From positions 62,001 to 126,000 of the forward strand of contig NZ_JACWZY010000011.1 in assembly GCF_014699005.1 (NCBI RefSeq): a DNA stretch of 64,000 bases, in the 5' to 3' direction. The first letter of the stretch is position 1. Every line of letters begins with the position of its first letter. A model generated the notes under the pieces. It was not told the DNA's origin, searched no databases, and was given only the letters and a program-made list of their open reading frames with translations. Below, piece after piece: positions 54,789-63,724 of the stretch. This stretch comes from Spirosoma profusum (GTDB lineage: Bacteria; Bacteroidota; Bacteroidia; Cytophagales; Spirosomataceae). A program made the position numbers and the translations under genes.

Positions 54789-57479
54789 TTACCCCAATAA
54801 TTCTTTCCCCTGCGCCAGAGCCGCATCCAGCCCCGATGAGTCAGATCCGCCCGCCGTGGCGAAGAAGGGCTGCCCTCCCCCACCGCCTTTGATGTTTTTG
54901 GCGAGTTCTTTCACCACCTGTCCAGCGTTCAGGTTTTTGCCTTGAATAAGTGAATCAGGCAGCATGACCGCCAGTTGGGGTTTGCCGTTTATGTCGGCAC
55001 CCAGCACTACGGCGAGATTATCGACTTTGGCTTTCAGGTCGTATGCCAGTTGCTTGAGCGCATCAGCTGTCGGTACGTCTACTTTTTCAACCAGACGAGA
55101 ATGCCCATTTACGGTTTCAACTTTAGCCAGCAATTGGTTTTTCAATTGCTGAACCTTCTCGTTCTGAAGCGCTTCGACCTGTTTCTGCAACGCGCTACGT
55201 TCCTCCAGCAAAGCTTGTACAGCTTTCACTACCGCGACGGCGGACCGGTCCTTCGGCGCTTTGAGCAATTCTCTCACTTCGTTAAGAACGGCCATTTGCT
55301 CATTCACCAGTGCTTCTGCACCCGCCGACGTTTTGGCCTCAACCCGACGAACACCCGTCGATACGGAACCTTCGCCCGTAAACTTGAACAGACCGATGTG
55401 GCCCGTCGCCGGTACGTGCGTACCCCCACAAAGCTCAACGGAGTAATTCGGATCGAACGTAATGACGCGAACAAAATCGCCGTACTTCTCACCGAAAAGT
55501 GCCGTTGCGCCTAAGGCTTTGGCTTCTTCAATTGGTACGTTACGTTTCTCATCAAGTTTAATGTCTTCGCGAATTTTCTCGTTGACGATACGTTCCACTT
55601 CGGCCAGTTGTTCGTCGGTCACTTTGCTGAAGTGCGAGAAGTCGAAACGTAGCGCGTCGGGGCCGACGTACGAGCCCTTCTGTGCTACGTGTGTCCCCAA
55701 TACGTCACGTAACGCCGAGTGTAACAGGTGCGTAGCGGAGTGGTTGCTACTGGTAAGGCCACGGCGCGACGTATTGATGACGGCGTATACTTTATCGGCT
55801 TGCGTTAGCAGGTCGTCAATTCCTGTAAGATCCTCAACGATATGTATGCTCAAATCATTCTCTTTTCGGGTGTCCAGCACCGTCAATGTGCCGATTTGAT
55901 CAGAGCCATTGAACAGTTCAAGTACGCCCGTATCACCAATCTGACCGCCTGATTCAGCATAGAACGGCGTTTTGTCAAGCACAACCTGTACCTGCGTTCC
56001 CTGCTTATTCTGAATTTTCCGATACTTCACAATCTGGGCATACGAATCAGGCTGGTCGTAGCCAACGAACTCAACTTTATTGTCTAATTCAGCCAGTTCA
56101 ATCCAGTCACCTGCCGATGCCTGTGCATCTTTCCGCGAACGGGCTTTTTGTTCCTGTAATGCTTTCTGAAAACCGGTTTCGTCGATACTCAAGCCTTTCT
56201 CGCGCGCGATCAAAGCGGTCAAGTCAGCCGGGAAGCCGAACGTATCGTTAAGTTCGAAAACGGTTTCGCCGGGAATCTCCTTTTTACCATCCGTTGTCAA
56301 CTGACCAATAATCTGGTCCAAGCGGCCCAAGCCCGTACCCAGCGTCCGCAGGAAAGCGATTTCTTCCTCCCGAATTACCGTAGCGACAAAATCGCGCTGG
56401 GCGTTCAGTTCGGGGAATACGTCGGCGAACTGCATAGCCAGCGTAGGCACGAGTTTGGTCATGAACGGCTCCATCAGATTCAGATACGAGTAGCCATAAC
56501 GAATGGCACGACGCAGAATCCGGCGGATAACGTAGCCAGCTTTGGCATTGCTCGGCACCAGCCCGTCGGCAATGGCGAACGATACGGCGCGGATGTGGTC
56601 AGCAATCACACGCATTGCTACGTCCTGCTTCTCCATGCTGCCTGTGTATTTTTTACCGGAAAGCTCTTCGATGACACGTATCGTTCCCGAAAAAACGTCG
56701 GTATCATAGTTCGATTGCTTGCCCTGAATGGCCATGCACAACCGCTCAAAACCCATTCCTGTATCGACGTGACGGGCGGGTAATTCTTCCAGCGAGCCAT
56801 CGGCTTTCCGGTTGAACTGCATGAATACGTTGTTCCAGATTTCGACAACCTGTGGATGATCAGCATTGACAAGTTCTTTGCCAGGTTTCTGCGCTACGTC
56901 GTCTTCCGAACGCAAATCAATATGAATCTCGGAACACGGACCGCATGGCCCCGTATCGCCCATTTCCCAGAAATTATCTTTTTTATTGCCGAGAATAATC
57001 CGCGATTCATCACCAATGATTTCTTTCCAGAGATCCCACGACTCCTGATCGAACGGTACGTTGTCTTTTTCGTCGCCTTTGAATACTGATACGTAAATCC
57101 GGTCTTTGGGCAGCTTGTACACCTCCGTCAGCAGTTCCCACGACCAGTGAAGGGCTTCTTTTTTGAAGTAATCACCAAACGACCAGTTGCCTAGCATTTC
57201 GAACATCGTGTGGTGATACGTATCGAAACCTACGTCTTCGAGGTCGTTGTGCTTACCCGACACGCGCAGACATTTCTGCGTATCGGCTACGCGTTTGGCC
57301 GGGGGCGTACCGTTGCCCAGGAAAAAATCTTTAAACTGCGCCATGCCTGAGTTGTTGAACATCAGCGTCGGGTCGTTTTTGGCAACGAGGGGAGCCGATG
57401 GCACAATCAGGTGTTGTTTGGAGCGGAAAAAATCAAGAAAATGCCGACGTATTTCGGAAGAAGTCATCTGTTTAGTCAT
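54789..57479 (-). CDS. alaS: Alanyl-tRNA synthetase
   Basis: 896 residues. Charges tRNA-Ala; the editing domain removes misacylated Ser/Gly. Class II synthetase N-terminus: [19 protein letters not shown], then [17 protein letters not shown] and [13 protein letters not shown]. The editing domain has the metal motif [18 protein letters not shown] (HxxxH) and the [13 protein letters not shown] motif. The C-terminal C-Ala domain ends with a Gly-rich [17 protein letters not shown], as usual. Length is typical. An alternative start at 57467 (MTSSE) fits the family better by four residues. A word-type repeat lies directly upstream. Confidence 0.96.
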   Translation of the reverse strand: MTKQMTSSEIRRHFLDFFRSKQHLIVPSAPLVAKNDPTLMFNNSGMAQFKDFFLGNGTPPAKRVADTQKCLRVSGKHNDLEDVGFDTYHHTMFEMLGNWSFGDYFKKEALHWSWELLTEVYKLPKDRIYVSVFKGDEKDNVPFDQESWDLWKEIIGDESRIILGNKKDNFWEMGDTGPCGPCSEIHIDLRSEDDVAQKPGKELVNADHPQVVEIWNNVFMQFNRKADGSLEELPARHVDTGMGFERLCMAIQGKQSNYDTDVFSGTIRVIEELSGKKYTGSMEKQDVAMRVIADHIRAVSFAIADGLVPSNAKAGYVIRRILRRAIRYGYSYLNLMEPFMTKLVPTLAMQFADVFPELNAQRDFVATVIREEEIAFLRTLGTGLGRLDQIIGQLTTDGKKEIPGETVFELNDTFGFPADLTALIAREKGLSIDETGFQKALQEQKARSRKDAQASAGDWIELAELDNKVEFVGYDQPDSYAQIVKYRKIQNKQGTQVQVVLDKTPFYAESGGQIGDTGVLELFNGSDQIGTLTVLDTRKENDLSIHIVEDLTGIDDLLTQADKVYAVINTSRRGLTSSNHSATHLLHSALRDVLGTHVAQKGSYVGPDALRFDFSHFSKVTDEQLAEVERIVNEKIREDIKLDEKRNVPIEEAKALGATALFGEKYGDFVRVITFDPNYSVELCGGTHVPATGHIGLFKFTGEGSVSTGVRRVEAKTSAGAEALVNEQMAVLNEVRELLKAPKDRSAVAVVKAVQALLEERSALQKQVEALQNEKVQQLKNQLLAKVETVNGHSRLVEKVDVPTADALKQLAYDLKAKVDNLAVVLGADINGKPQLAVMLPDSLIQGKNLNAGQVVKELAKNIKGGGGGQPFFATAGGSDSSGLDAALAQGKELLG

Positions 57480-57550
57480 TAGTCGATCGTCATCAGTCGA
57501 TAGTCATAAAACGCTTTCTCTGACGACTCATGACTATTGACTAACAACTA
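57480..57550. repeat. Imperfect word-type inverted repeat upstream of alaS
   Basis: TAGTCGATCGTCATCAGTCG and AGTCATAAAACG in the left half face TGACTATTGACTAACAACTA in the right half, giving an imperfect stem of AGTC/GACT words. It lies in the 129-base gap between alaS (-) and the MerR gene (+), so it may carry their promoters. Confidence 0.45.
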
Positions 57551-57608
57551 GTCTTGCAAAATTACGCCAAAACTTGCAGGTTTGGCCGAAGCTAGGGAAG
57601 TTTGTACT

Positions 57609-57968
57609 ATGGAAGGTCCAGGCAAGTTGTATTACGGCATTAAAGAAGTAGCGGAGAAGTTCGGCATCAACGCGTCTAAACTCCGGTATTACGAGAAAGA
57701 ATTTCCGACCCTTCAGCCGAAGAAAAACCGCGCCGGAGATCGGGTATACACCCAGGCCGACATCGACCAGCTAACCGAAATTCTGGATTTAATCGACCGG
57801 CAAAAATACACCCTTCCCGGTGCCCGCGAATTTCTGAAACAACGCGAAGCCCGTCGTCAGGAAGCCGCTCGCTACGTTGGTAAACTCCAGAAAATCAAAT
57901 CATTTCTGGAACAGATGCGCGCCGATCTCGACAAACCCCAGGATGATTCTGGTGAAGAATCTGAATAG
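57609..57968 (+). CDS. MerR family transcriptional regulator
   Basis: 119 residues from the ATG at 57609. The winged HTH: KLYYGIKEVAEKFGINASKL, then RYYEKEFPTLQPKKNRAGDR with VYTQADIDQLTEIL. A dimerisation helix (about 85-112: EARRQEAARYVGKLQKIKSF) follows; there is no Cys-rich effector domain, so it is a short MerR protein. The frame extends to a TTG at 57582 but the ATG is a better start. It is a common, conserved gene in Bacteroidota beside alaS; its target is unknown. Confidence 0.85.
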   Translation: MEGPGKLYYGIKEVAEKFGINASKLRYYEKEFPTLQPKKNRAGDRVYTQADIDQLTEILDLIDRQKYTLPGAREFLKQREARRQEAARYVGKLQKIKSFLEQMRADLDKPQDDSGEESE

Positions 57969-58108
57969 ATTCCCTTCGGAATGTAACGCCAGATTTTGCT
58001 TCTTTTGCCCGTGCTACGTTCTCATTTCCACGGCTTTTTCTGATAGGTATAATCGGCCATTTAAGACTTTTAAGGGTACATAACAGGAACATCCTACTCC
58101 TTACCCTT

Positions 58109-59821
58109 ATGAACCTAAATCTGAAAGCACAGGCCAATAATACTTTCGATGCCATTGTAGTTGGCTCGGGCGTGAGTGGTGGCTGGGCCGCTAAAGAACT
58201 TACGCAAAAAGGTCTCCGCGTATTGATGCTCGAACGGGGCCGTGATCTTCAGCACGTAACGGGTTATACTACCGCCCTGAAAGCGCCCTGGGAATTTGCC
58301 CATCGGGGACGTAACATTCTACCGACCGATAAAGAGCCCGTCGATTTTCGGGTTCGCCCGTACAACGAACAGGGCGGTGATTTTTCATTCGACGATCGGA
58401 ACGCACCTTATAAAGAGATTCATCCATTTGCCTGGTATCGCCCTGACGTACTGGGTGGTAAGTCGATCATGTGGGGGCGGCAGAGTTACCGATTCAGCGA
58501 AATGGATTTTGAATCCAACGCCCGCGATGGCTTCGGTACCGACTGGCCGATCCGGTATAAAGACCTGGCTCCCTGGTACAGCTACGTCGAGCGGTTTGCG
58601 GGCATTTCGGGTGCCAAAGAGGGGTTGGCGCAGTTGCCTGATGGTGAATTTTTGCCACCCATGGATTTGAATTGTGTAGAGCAGCATGTCCGCGATCGAC
58701 TGAAAACCAAAATGAATCGCGTGCTCACCATTGGCCGGACTGCCAATCTGTCGAAAGCTAATCCGGTGCATATGGATGTTGGCCGGGCTCCATGTCAGTA
58801 TCGGAACAAGTGCGCGCAGGGTTGTCCGTATGGTGGGTATTTCAGTACGTTATCTGCTACGTTGCCAGCTGCTAGGAAAACCAATCGGCTAATTGTTCGA
58901 CCGGATAGTATTGTTTCTGAGGTTTTGTATGATGAGAAAACAAAACGCGCCCAGGGTGTTCGAGTGATTGATTCCAAAACCCACCAAACGACGGAGTACT
59001 ACGCCCGGATTATTTTCCTGAATGCGTCGGCGATGGCCACGAATTTTATTCTGATGAACTCGGTTTCGAATCGTTTTCCCAATGGGTTCGGGAACGATAG
59101 CGGTACGTTGGGCAAATACATCATGGATCACCATTTTCAGGCGGGAGCCAATGCACAGGCCGATGGGATGGGCTTCGACGATAAATATTACTACGGTCGG
59201 CGGGCTAATGGCATTTACATTCCCCGTTATCGTAATATTGGTACCGACAAACGGGAGTACCTGCGAGGTTTTGGTTATCAGGGTGGTGCGTCGCGGTCGG
59301 GCTGGCAGCGGCTTATTGCTGAAGCTGGATTCGGTACTGACCTGAAGGAAAAAGCGGGTCAACCCGGCCCCTGGAACATGGGTATCATGGGTTTCGCTGA
59401 ATGCTTGCCCTACGAAGATAATAAGGTGACACTCAACAAGGAGCGACTCGACAAATGGGGATTACCGACGTTGATATTCGACGTAAAATTCCGCGAAAAC
59501 GAGCATCTCATGCAGAAGGATATGATGAACGATGCCGCTGAAATGCTCGAGGCTGCCGGACTGAAAAACATCAGCACGTACAATAACCACTCCGTGCCGG
59601 GTCTTGCCGTTCACGAAACGGGCGGTGCTCGCATGGGTCGCGATCCAAAAACATCGATGCTTAATGCGCATAACCAGGTTTGGGAAGCTAAAAACGTATT
59701 CGTTACGGACGGGGCTTCTTTTGCCTCGGTAGCCTGCCAGAATCCTTCGCTAACGTTTATGGCCCTCACGGCCCGAGCCGCTGATTTTGCCGTCAACGAA
59801 CTTAAAAAGCAGAATTTATAA
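58109..59821 (+). CDS. GMC family FAD-dependent oxidoreductase
   Basis: 570 residues, cytoplasmic or exported by the Tat system (no typical twin-Arg motif is visible). Rossmann-FAD motif AIVVGSGVSGGWAAKEL near residue 12; ERGRD after it. Cys-rich stretch YRNKCAQGCPYGGYFS near residue 230. The C-terminal domain has SVPGLAVHETGGARMGRDP (catalytic His region) and FVTDGASFASVACQNPSLTF. Sequence layout matches sugar or alcohol dehydrogenases (for example gluconate 2-dehydrogenase or glucoside 3-dehydrogenase families). No accessory subunit gene is adjacent, so the substrate is open. Confidence 0.88.
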   Translation: MNLNLKAQANNTFDAIVVGSGVSGGWAAKELTQKGLRVLMLERGRDLQHVTGYTTALKAPWEFAHRGRNILPTDKEPVDFRVRPYNEQGGDFSFDDRNAPYKEIHPFAWYRPDVLGGKSIMWGRQSYRFSEMDFESNARDGFGTDWPIRYKDLAPWYSYVERFAGISGAKEGLAQLPDGEFLPPMDLNCVEQHVRDRLKTKMNRVLTIGRTANLSKANPVHMDVGRAPCQYRNKCAQGCPYGGYFSTLSATLPAARKTNRLIVRPDSIVSEVLYDEKTKRAQGVRVIDSKTHQTTEYYARIIFLNASAMATNFILMNSVSNRFPNGFGNDSGTLGKYIMDHHFQAGANAQADGMGFDDKYYYGRRANGIYIPRYRNIGTDKREYLRGFGYQGGASRSGWQRLIAEAGFGTDLKEKAGQPGPWNMGIMGFAECLPYEDNKVTLNKERLDKWGLPTLIFDVKFRENEHLMQKDMMNDAAEMLEAAGLKNISTYNNHSVPGLAVHETGGARMGRDPKTSMLNAHNQVWEAKNVFVTDGASFASVACQNPSLTFMALTARAADFAVNELKKQNL

Positions 59822-59899
59822 GCTATCAGCGGATGACCAGTTGAAGGAATTTCGTCTCAACCAAATCCGCTGTCTAGTTTACCATTCATTACGCTTTTT

Positions 59900-61024
59900 G
59901 TGTCAACCGAAACCCAGCATCAAATTGCTCTTAGCCTGATTCCAGGCGTGGGAAGCATTCTTATTCGTCAACTGATTAGTTATTGTGGTTCGGCCACGGA
60001 TGTCTTTCGATCGCCGTTGTCCCGGCTAGTTAAAATTCCGGGCATTGGCAACGTAACGGCTCGTGCCATTTTAAAAACCAGTACGTTATCCGAAGCCGAA
60101 CATATCATCAAACAACTGGAAAAATTAGGTGCTACGTCCCTGTTTTATACCGACAAAGCGTATCCCAACCGCCTGAAAACGCTGTATGATGCACCGGCTA
60201 TCCTCTATTTTCGCGGCTCCGGCGATCTGAATGCGATTCGTACGCTTGGCCTGGTCGGTACGCGGCAGGCTACCGATTACGGGCGACGTATCACGAGTGA
60301 AATTATTGAAGCCTTAGTTCCTTTCAACGTAACGATTAGTAGCGGGTTGGCTTATGGAATCGATATTGCCGCCCATCGTGCCAGTCTGACCAATAATTTG
60401 CCTACGATCGGCGTGATGGCTAGTGGCTTAGACATTATTTACCCGAACATCCATCAGAAAACTGCACAGGATATGCTCACGTTGGGGGGGCTGCTTACCG
60501 AAAGTCCGCCGGGTACCAAGCCTGATGCACATCTATTCCCGGCTCGTAATCGCATTATTGCCGGTCTGAGCGACGTAGTAGTGGTAGTCGAAGCAGCCGC
60601 AAAAGGCGGAGCACTCATTACGGCTGAATACGCTAATAATTACCATCGAGATGTATTTGCCGTACCTGGGAAACTAACACAAACGTTCTCAGCGGGTTGC
60701 AATAAACTTATTCGGGAGAATAAAGCGCAGATTTACACCAAACCGGGCGACATTATTGAAGCGCTCAATTGGGATAAGCCGGAAACGCATCCTTTAAAAT
60801 CCATAAAACAATCTATTAATCAGCCAGCTTTACCAACAGATATTACCGACGAGGAGAGCCAGATTATTGCCCTACTACGTCCGGTAGCGGATTTGCACAT
60901 CGATGAATTGAGCTGGCAAAGTCAGATTCCGATGGGGCGACTGGCTTCCCTCCTGCTCAATCTGGAATTCCGGGGATTTGTACGTTCGTTACCCGGAAAG
61001 AAATACGCCGTTGTGTACGTATGA
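59900..61024 (+). CDS. dprA: DNA-processing protein DprA
   Basis: 374 residues. Loads RecA on incoming single-stranded DNA during natural transformation; also widespread in bacteria with no shown competence. Start is a GTG at 59900 (GTG TCA ACC), as no ATG is available. HhH segment LVKIPGIGNVTARAIL near 45-60, then Rossmann-like domain: GLVGTRQATDYGRRIT, VTISSGLAYGIDIAAH, PARNRIIAGLSDVVVVVEA, and PGKLTQTFSAGCNKLI. The C-terminal winged helix (LSWQSQIPMGRLASLLLNLE, FRGFVRSLPGKKYAV) is present. The Thx gene starts 67 bases downstream. Confidence 0.95.
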   Translation: MSTETQHQIALSLIPGVGSILIRQLISYCGSATDVFRSPLSRLVKIPGIGNVTARAILKTSTLSEAEHIIKQLEKLGATSLFYTDKAYPNRLKTLYDAPAILYFRGSGDLNAIRTLGLVGTRQATDYGRRITSEIIEALVPFNVTISSGLAYGIDIAAHRASLTNNLPTIGVMASGLDIIYPNIHQKTAQDMLTLGGLLTESPPGTKPDAHLFPARNRIIAGLSDVVVVVEAAAKGGALITAEYANNYHRDVFAVPGKLTQTFSAGCNKLIRENKAQIYTKPGDIIEALNWDKPETHPLKSIKQSINQPALPTDITDEESQIIALLRPVADLHIDELSWQSQIPMGRLASLLLNLEFRGFVRSLPGKKYAVVYV

Positions 61025-61091
61025 TTGTGGATAATTAGGGTAATTTCGAGGCAACGTAGGACCAATCCAATCGTAAACCAGATTATCAATT

Positions 61092-61238
61092 ATGGGCAAA
61101 GGCGACCAAAAATCTCGGAAAGGGAAAATTTCAATGGGTTCGTACGGGAACACGCGTCCGCAAAAATCGGCTAAATCAACAGCAGGAAAACCAGTTGCGA
61201 CTCCGGCTGCTACGTCGGAAAACGAAGGGGAAGCGTAA
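61092..61238 (+). CDS. 30S ribosomal protein THX family (short ORF)
   Basis: 48 residues from ATG 61092 to TAA 61236-61238. The first ~27 residues match the Thx ribosomal protein pattern (MGKGDQKSRKGKISMGSYGN, then TRPQKSAK), a small basic peptide bound to the 30S head. The tail (STAGKPVATPAATSENEGE) is longer and less basic than in the short Thermus protein, as in other Bacteroidota homologues. It lies between dprA and a strong inverted repeat that can act as terminator (61263-61353). Confidence 0.75.
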   Translation: MGKGDQKSRKGKISMGSYGNTRPQKSAKSTAGKPVATPAATSENEGEA

Positions 61239-61262
61239 TTAACGTGAATTATGGTTAACTGA

Positions 61263-61353
61263 TTTTTGTCATCCTGACGCAGGAAGGATCTTAACATCTC
61301 CTTAGTAAGTGTTAGGAGACGTTAAGATCCTTCCTGCGTCAGGATGACAAAAA
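61263..61353. repeat. Word-type inverted repeat (GTCATxCTGA family), copy 3
   Basis: Arms 61263-61295 and 61321-61353 (TTTTTGTCATCCTGACGCAG and complement) are perfect over 33 bases, with a 25-base loop. Same family as copies 1 and 2. It serves as a likely bidirectional terminator between Thx (+) and the dehydrogenase gene ending at 61432 (-). Confidence 0.88.
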
Positions 61354-61431
61354 ACTTCCTGTAAGAATCTGAAAATCAATCAATTTAGAGAAATAGTCAA
61401 AACTCGCGTTAATAAGGCATCAATAGTTCGG

Positions 61432-62433
61432 TTAGCTTTCTGGTGCTACGTCTTTCAATTGTTTTTCGTTTAGCTTTCGTTTGACAACATCTGCCGGATA
61501 TTTCAGGGCCAGCTTTCGAATTTCGTAGGTAAACTCCGTGAACGTTTCTTCCCAAAGTTTTGCCTCTTCGGGAGTATACTCATGAAACCCCTTCGCATTC
61601 GCAATGCCTTTGCCACCTTCTCTGACAATCCGGTCGATGAGTTCGGGTACCTGCGTGCTGTTATTAAGCGTCGGGAGTAAGTCTTTCATCACCGTATGAT
61701 AAGCCGGAACGCCCGTCAGGTCCATCCAGCGAAACACCCCGACCAACGTCATATAATACCCCGCGTTGTTGCGACACGACCGGTCAACGTCCTCAACCGT
61801 AGCATATCCCCCCTCGACCAAACTGATTGCCTCGCGATACATGGCGTACATCAGCCGATTGGTAATAAATCCGGCGATGTCTTTACGTACCAGAATCGGT
61901 TCTTTGCCCCACAGTGCCGACAATTCATACAAGTACTCACCAAGTGTTACGTCGCTCTGATCGCCACAGATGATTTCGAGAAAACGAGTTGTGTGCGCCG
62001 GTTCGGTCCAGTGCAGGCCGAAAAAACGCGCGGGACGCTGAATGAGTTTTTGCAACGTACTGATCGGAATCGCCGACGTATTGCTGGTTATCAGCGCATC
62101 CACCGATACCACAGCTTCTATTTTATTGAGTACCGTATCTTTTATCCCGATATTTTCGATGGTACATTCAATCACCAGTTGGCAGGGACGTAAAGAGTTA
62201 TACTCTTCTGTAATGGTGAGGTTTTGCGTATAAAATTCGGGCTGTTGTTCAATGAGTCCGTTTGCCAGTGATTGAGCCAGGTGTTCGTCGATACGTTGAC
62301 GGGCGTGCAACAAGTCATCCGGAATGGGCGCCAGAGCCACTACTGGATGTCCTGATATAAGCAGACACGTAGCAATACTACAGCCCATCAATCCTAAACC
62401 GACTACGCCTATTACAATTTCCTGCGGATTCAT
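61432..62433 (-). CDS. 3-hydroxyacyl-CoA dehydrogenase family protein
   Basis: 333 residues. The NAD-binding Rossmann domain starts with IGVVGLGLMGCSIATCLL. It follows with QLVIECTIENIGIKDTVLNK and ITSNTSAIPISTLQ, as in 3-hydroxyacyl-CoA dehydrogenases. The catalytic stretch reads GLHWTEPAHTTRFLEII, which differs from the usual HFFNPV pattern. The C-terminal helical domain has GFITNRLMYAMYREAISLVE and GGKGIANAKGFHEYTPEEA. It may act on a different 3-hydroxy acid (as lambda-crystallin/gulonate dehydrogenase relatives do). It is divergent from 62493. Start at 62433 (MNPQ) is preferred over 62442. Confidence 0.88.
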   Translation of the reverse strand: MNPQEIVIGVVGLGLMGCSIATCLLISGHPVVALAPIPDDLLHARQRIDEHLAQSLANGLIEQQPEFYTQNLTITEEYNSLRPCQLVIECTIENIGIKDTVLNKIEAVVSVDALITSNTSAIPISTLQKLIQRPARFFGLHWTEPAHTTRFLEIICGDQSDVTLGEYLYELSALWGKEPILVRKDIAGFITNRLMYAMYREAISLVEGGYATVEDVDRSCRNNAGYYMTLVGVFRWMDLTGVPAYHTVMKDLLPTLNNSTQVPELIDRIVREGGKGIANAKGFHEYTPEEAKLWEETFTEFTYEIRKLALKYPADVVKRKLNEKQLKDVAPES

Positions 62434-62492
62434 AGGTCCCATTTAATTGATGCTTTTTGATAACTTTCCTTTTTACGCTGAACTACGTAGCA

Positions 62493-62807
62493 ATGACGAT
62501 ACGCTTTCCTGAACAAGAGATAGAAATGATGAGAAATTACTTTAAAAAAATTGCTTCCGGGGAAACCCAAAAGCAATCAGATGGCTTGCAGCATGATTCG
62601 CCTGAATGGACTACTATTTTTCTCTTGCTCCGAAAATTGCTTGCTTACGGTATTCACAACAACGTAGCGACTCTTCAAGGCACAAACTACGTAGCGTTGC
62701 AGTCCAAAACTCAGAAATCCAGAGACATGCTGGTGAATGTTCACGCGCACCTGGATGAATTTGAAAATTTATTGGCTACGTATTTAGTTAACCGCAAAGA
62801 CCGCTAA
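62493..62807 (+). CDS. Small hypothetical protein, 3' end in a repeat
   Basis: Not recognised. 104 residues from ATG 62493 (MTIRFPEQEIEMMRNYFKKI). The frame can be extended upstream to a TTG at 62457. Helical, charged, no signal peptide (TIFLLLRKLLAYGIHNNVAT, KSRDMLVNVHAHLDEFENLL). The last ~7 codons (VNRKDR and stop) are encoded by the first arm of an inverted repeat (62787-62818), so its C-terminus is not its own. It may be a truncated or decaying gene. Confidence 0.5.
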   Translation: MTIRFPEQEIEMMRNYFKKIASGETQKQSDGLQHDSPEWTTIFLLLRKLLAYGIHNNVATLQGTNYVALQSKTQKSRDMLVNVHAHLDEFENLLATYLVNRKDR

Positions 62808-62876
62808 GGTATTCGCAACGTTACGCGAAGCCCTCTGTGGCTCTTTGCGAATACCTTAGCGGTCTTTGCAGTTAAA
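62787..62876. repeat. 32-bp inverted repeat (CTTTGCG family), copy 2
   Basis: Arms 62787-62818 and 62845-62876 match over 32 bases with one or two mismatches (GTTAACCGCAAAGACCGCTA against its complement). It supplies the last codons and stop of the small gene at 62493-62807 and ends 3 bases before the EcsC stop (62879). Same word family as 52257-52342. Confidence 0.82.
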
Positions 62877-62878
62877 CT

Positions 62879-63619
62879 TTACTCCGTCAGAAGTGCTTTT
62901 TTCTCGGCGATGAGCCGCATTCGGTAGGCGTTCATGGCCGTTCGACCCAGTTGATTGACCAGCCGATAGTTGACAACGATACCAACGGCGGCACCGATGC
63001 CGGGTATGAGTTGAGCCATTTTTGCCAGATCAATGTAATCGCGGTATTCCTGCTGAAACGTGAGCCAGTCAAACTGGTTGATATCATCGGGAAGCTGGCG
63101 GCTGTGTTCGGGCCAGTTGGCAATATATTGGTACACCGTCTGCCGACGCTCCTGACTCGAAAAAGCCAGCTGAAATACGTAGAGAATATACACCCGTTCG
63201 CGGTAATCCTCAACCGAGTAACCATACAGGCTGGCAATCTCAAAAAGCATTTTCATTTTCAGGGTAAGCAATATCGGAAAGTCGGCCAGACTGAGCCAGA
63301 AACCACCCGCCCCCGTTACACCACCCTCGGCCGCACTGGTCTTTTTGTAAAATTCGATACGTCGGGCAACGGCAGCTTCCCGCTCGATGAACGTCATGGA
63401 TTCGGCAGGTGGTCGGGTCAAAAATTTGGCTCCGAACAGCACGGCTCGGGTCATCTGTTTGATGGTAGCCGTAATGACGTCATGTACGCGTTTAGGAATA
63501 ATGCGGTTGATGCGCCGTTGCAGCGACGAAGAGAGTCGCCCAAAGCCAGAGGGAGGCTTTTGCATGGCCTGCTGCCAGCGAATTAATTCGGCCTGAACGG
63601 ATTTTTCGTATGCACTCAT
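62879..63619 (-). CDS. EcsC family protein
   Basis: 246 residues, probably membrane-associated. Family features: an N-terminal helix, SVQAELIRWQQAMQKPPSGF, then RRINRIIPKRVHDVITATIK. The Gly-rich core EGGVTGAGGFWLSLADFPIL and then FEIASLYGYSVEDYRERVYI follow. The C-terminal KMAQLIPGIGAAVGIVVNYR and LGRTAMNAYRMRLI complete the fold. EcsC genes are widespread but the biochemical role is not known. Its stop codon is 3 bases from the repeat at 62787-62876. Confidence 0.9.
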   Translation of the reverse strand: MSAYEKSVQAELIRWQQAMQKPPSGFGRLSSSLQRRINRIIPKRVHDVITATIKQMTRAVLFGAKFLTRPPAESMTFIEREAAVARRIEFYKKTSAAEGGVTGAGGFWLSLADFPILLTLKMKMLFEIASLYGYSVEDYRERVYILYVFQLAFSSQERRQTVYQYIANWPEHSRQLPDDINQFDWLTFQQEYRDYIDLAKMAQLIPGIGAAVGIVVNYRLVNQLGRTAMNAYRMRLIAEKKALLTE

Positions 63620-63724
63620 GTTAGAAAATGTCGGGAAAAAGTGATACCTTCATCGAATTAAAACGCCTGTAATTCTGTTTCTTTCACATATCCTCATAAA
63701 GCCTTACCGTAGCTTTTTGTCTGT

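Noticed and set aside
62951..63586. Plus-strand frame of 211 codons over the EcsC gene
   Set aside because: Antisense shadow; the minus-strand frame has clear EcsC motifs.
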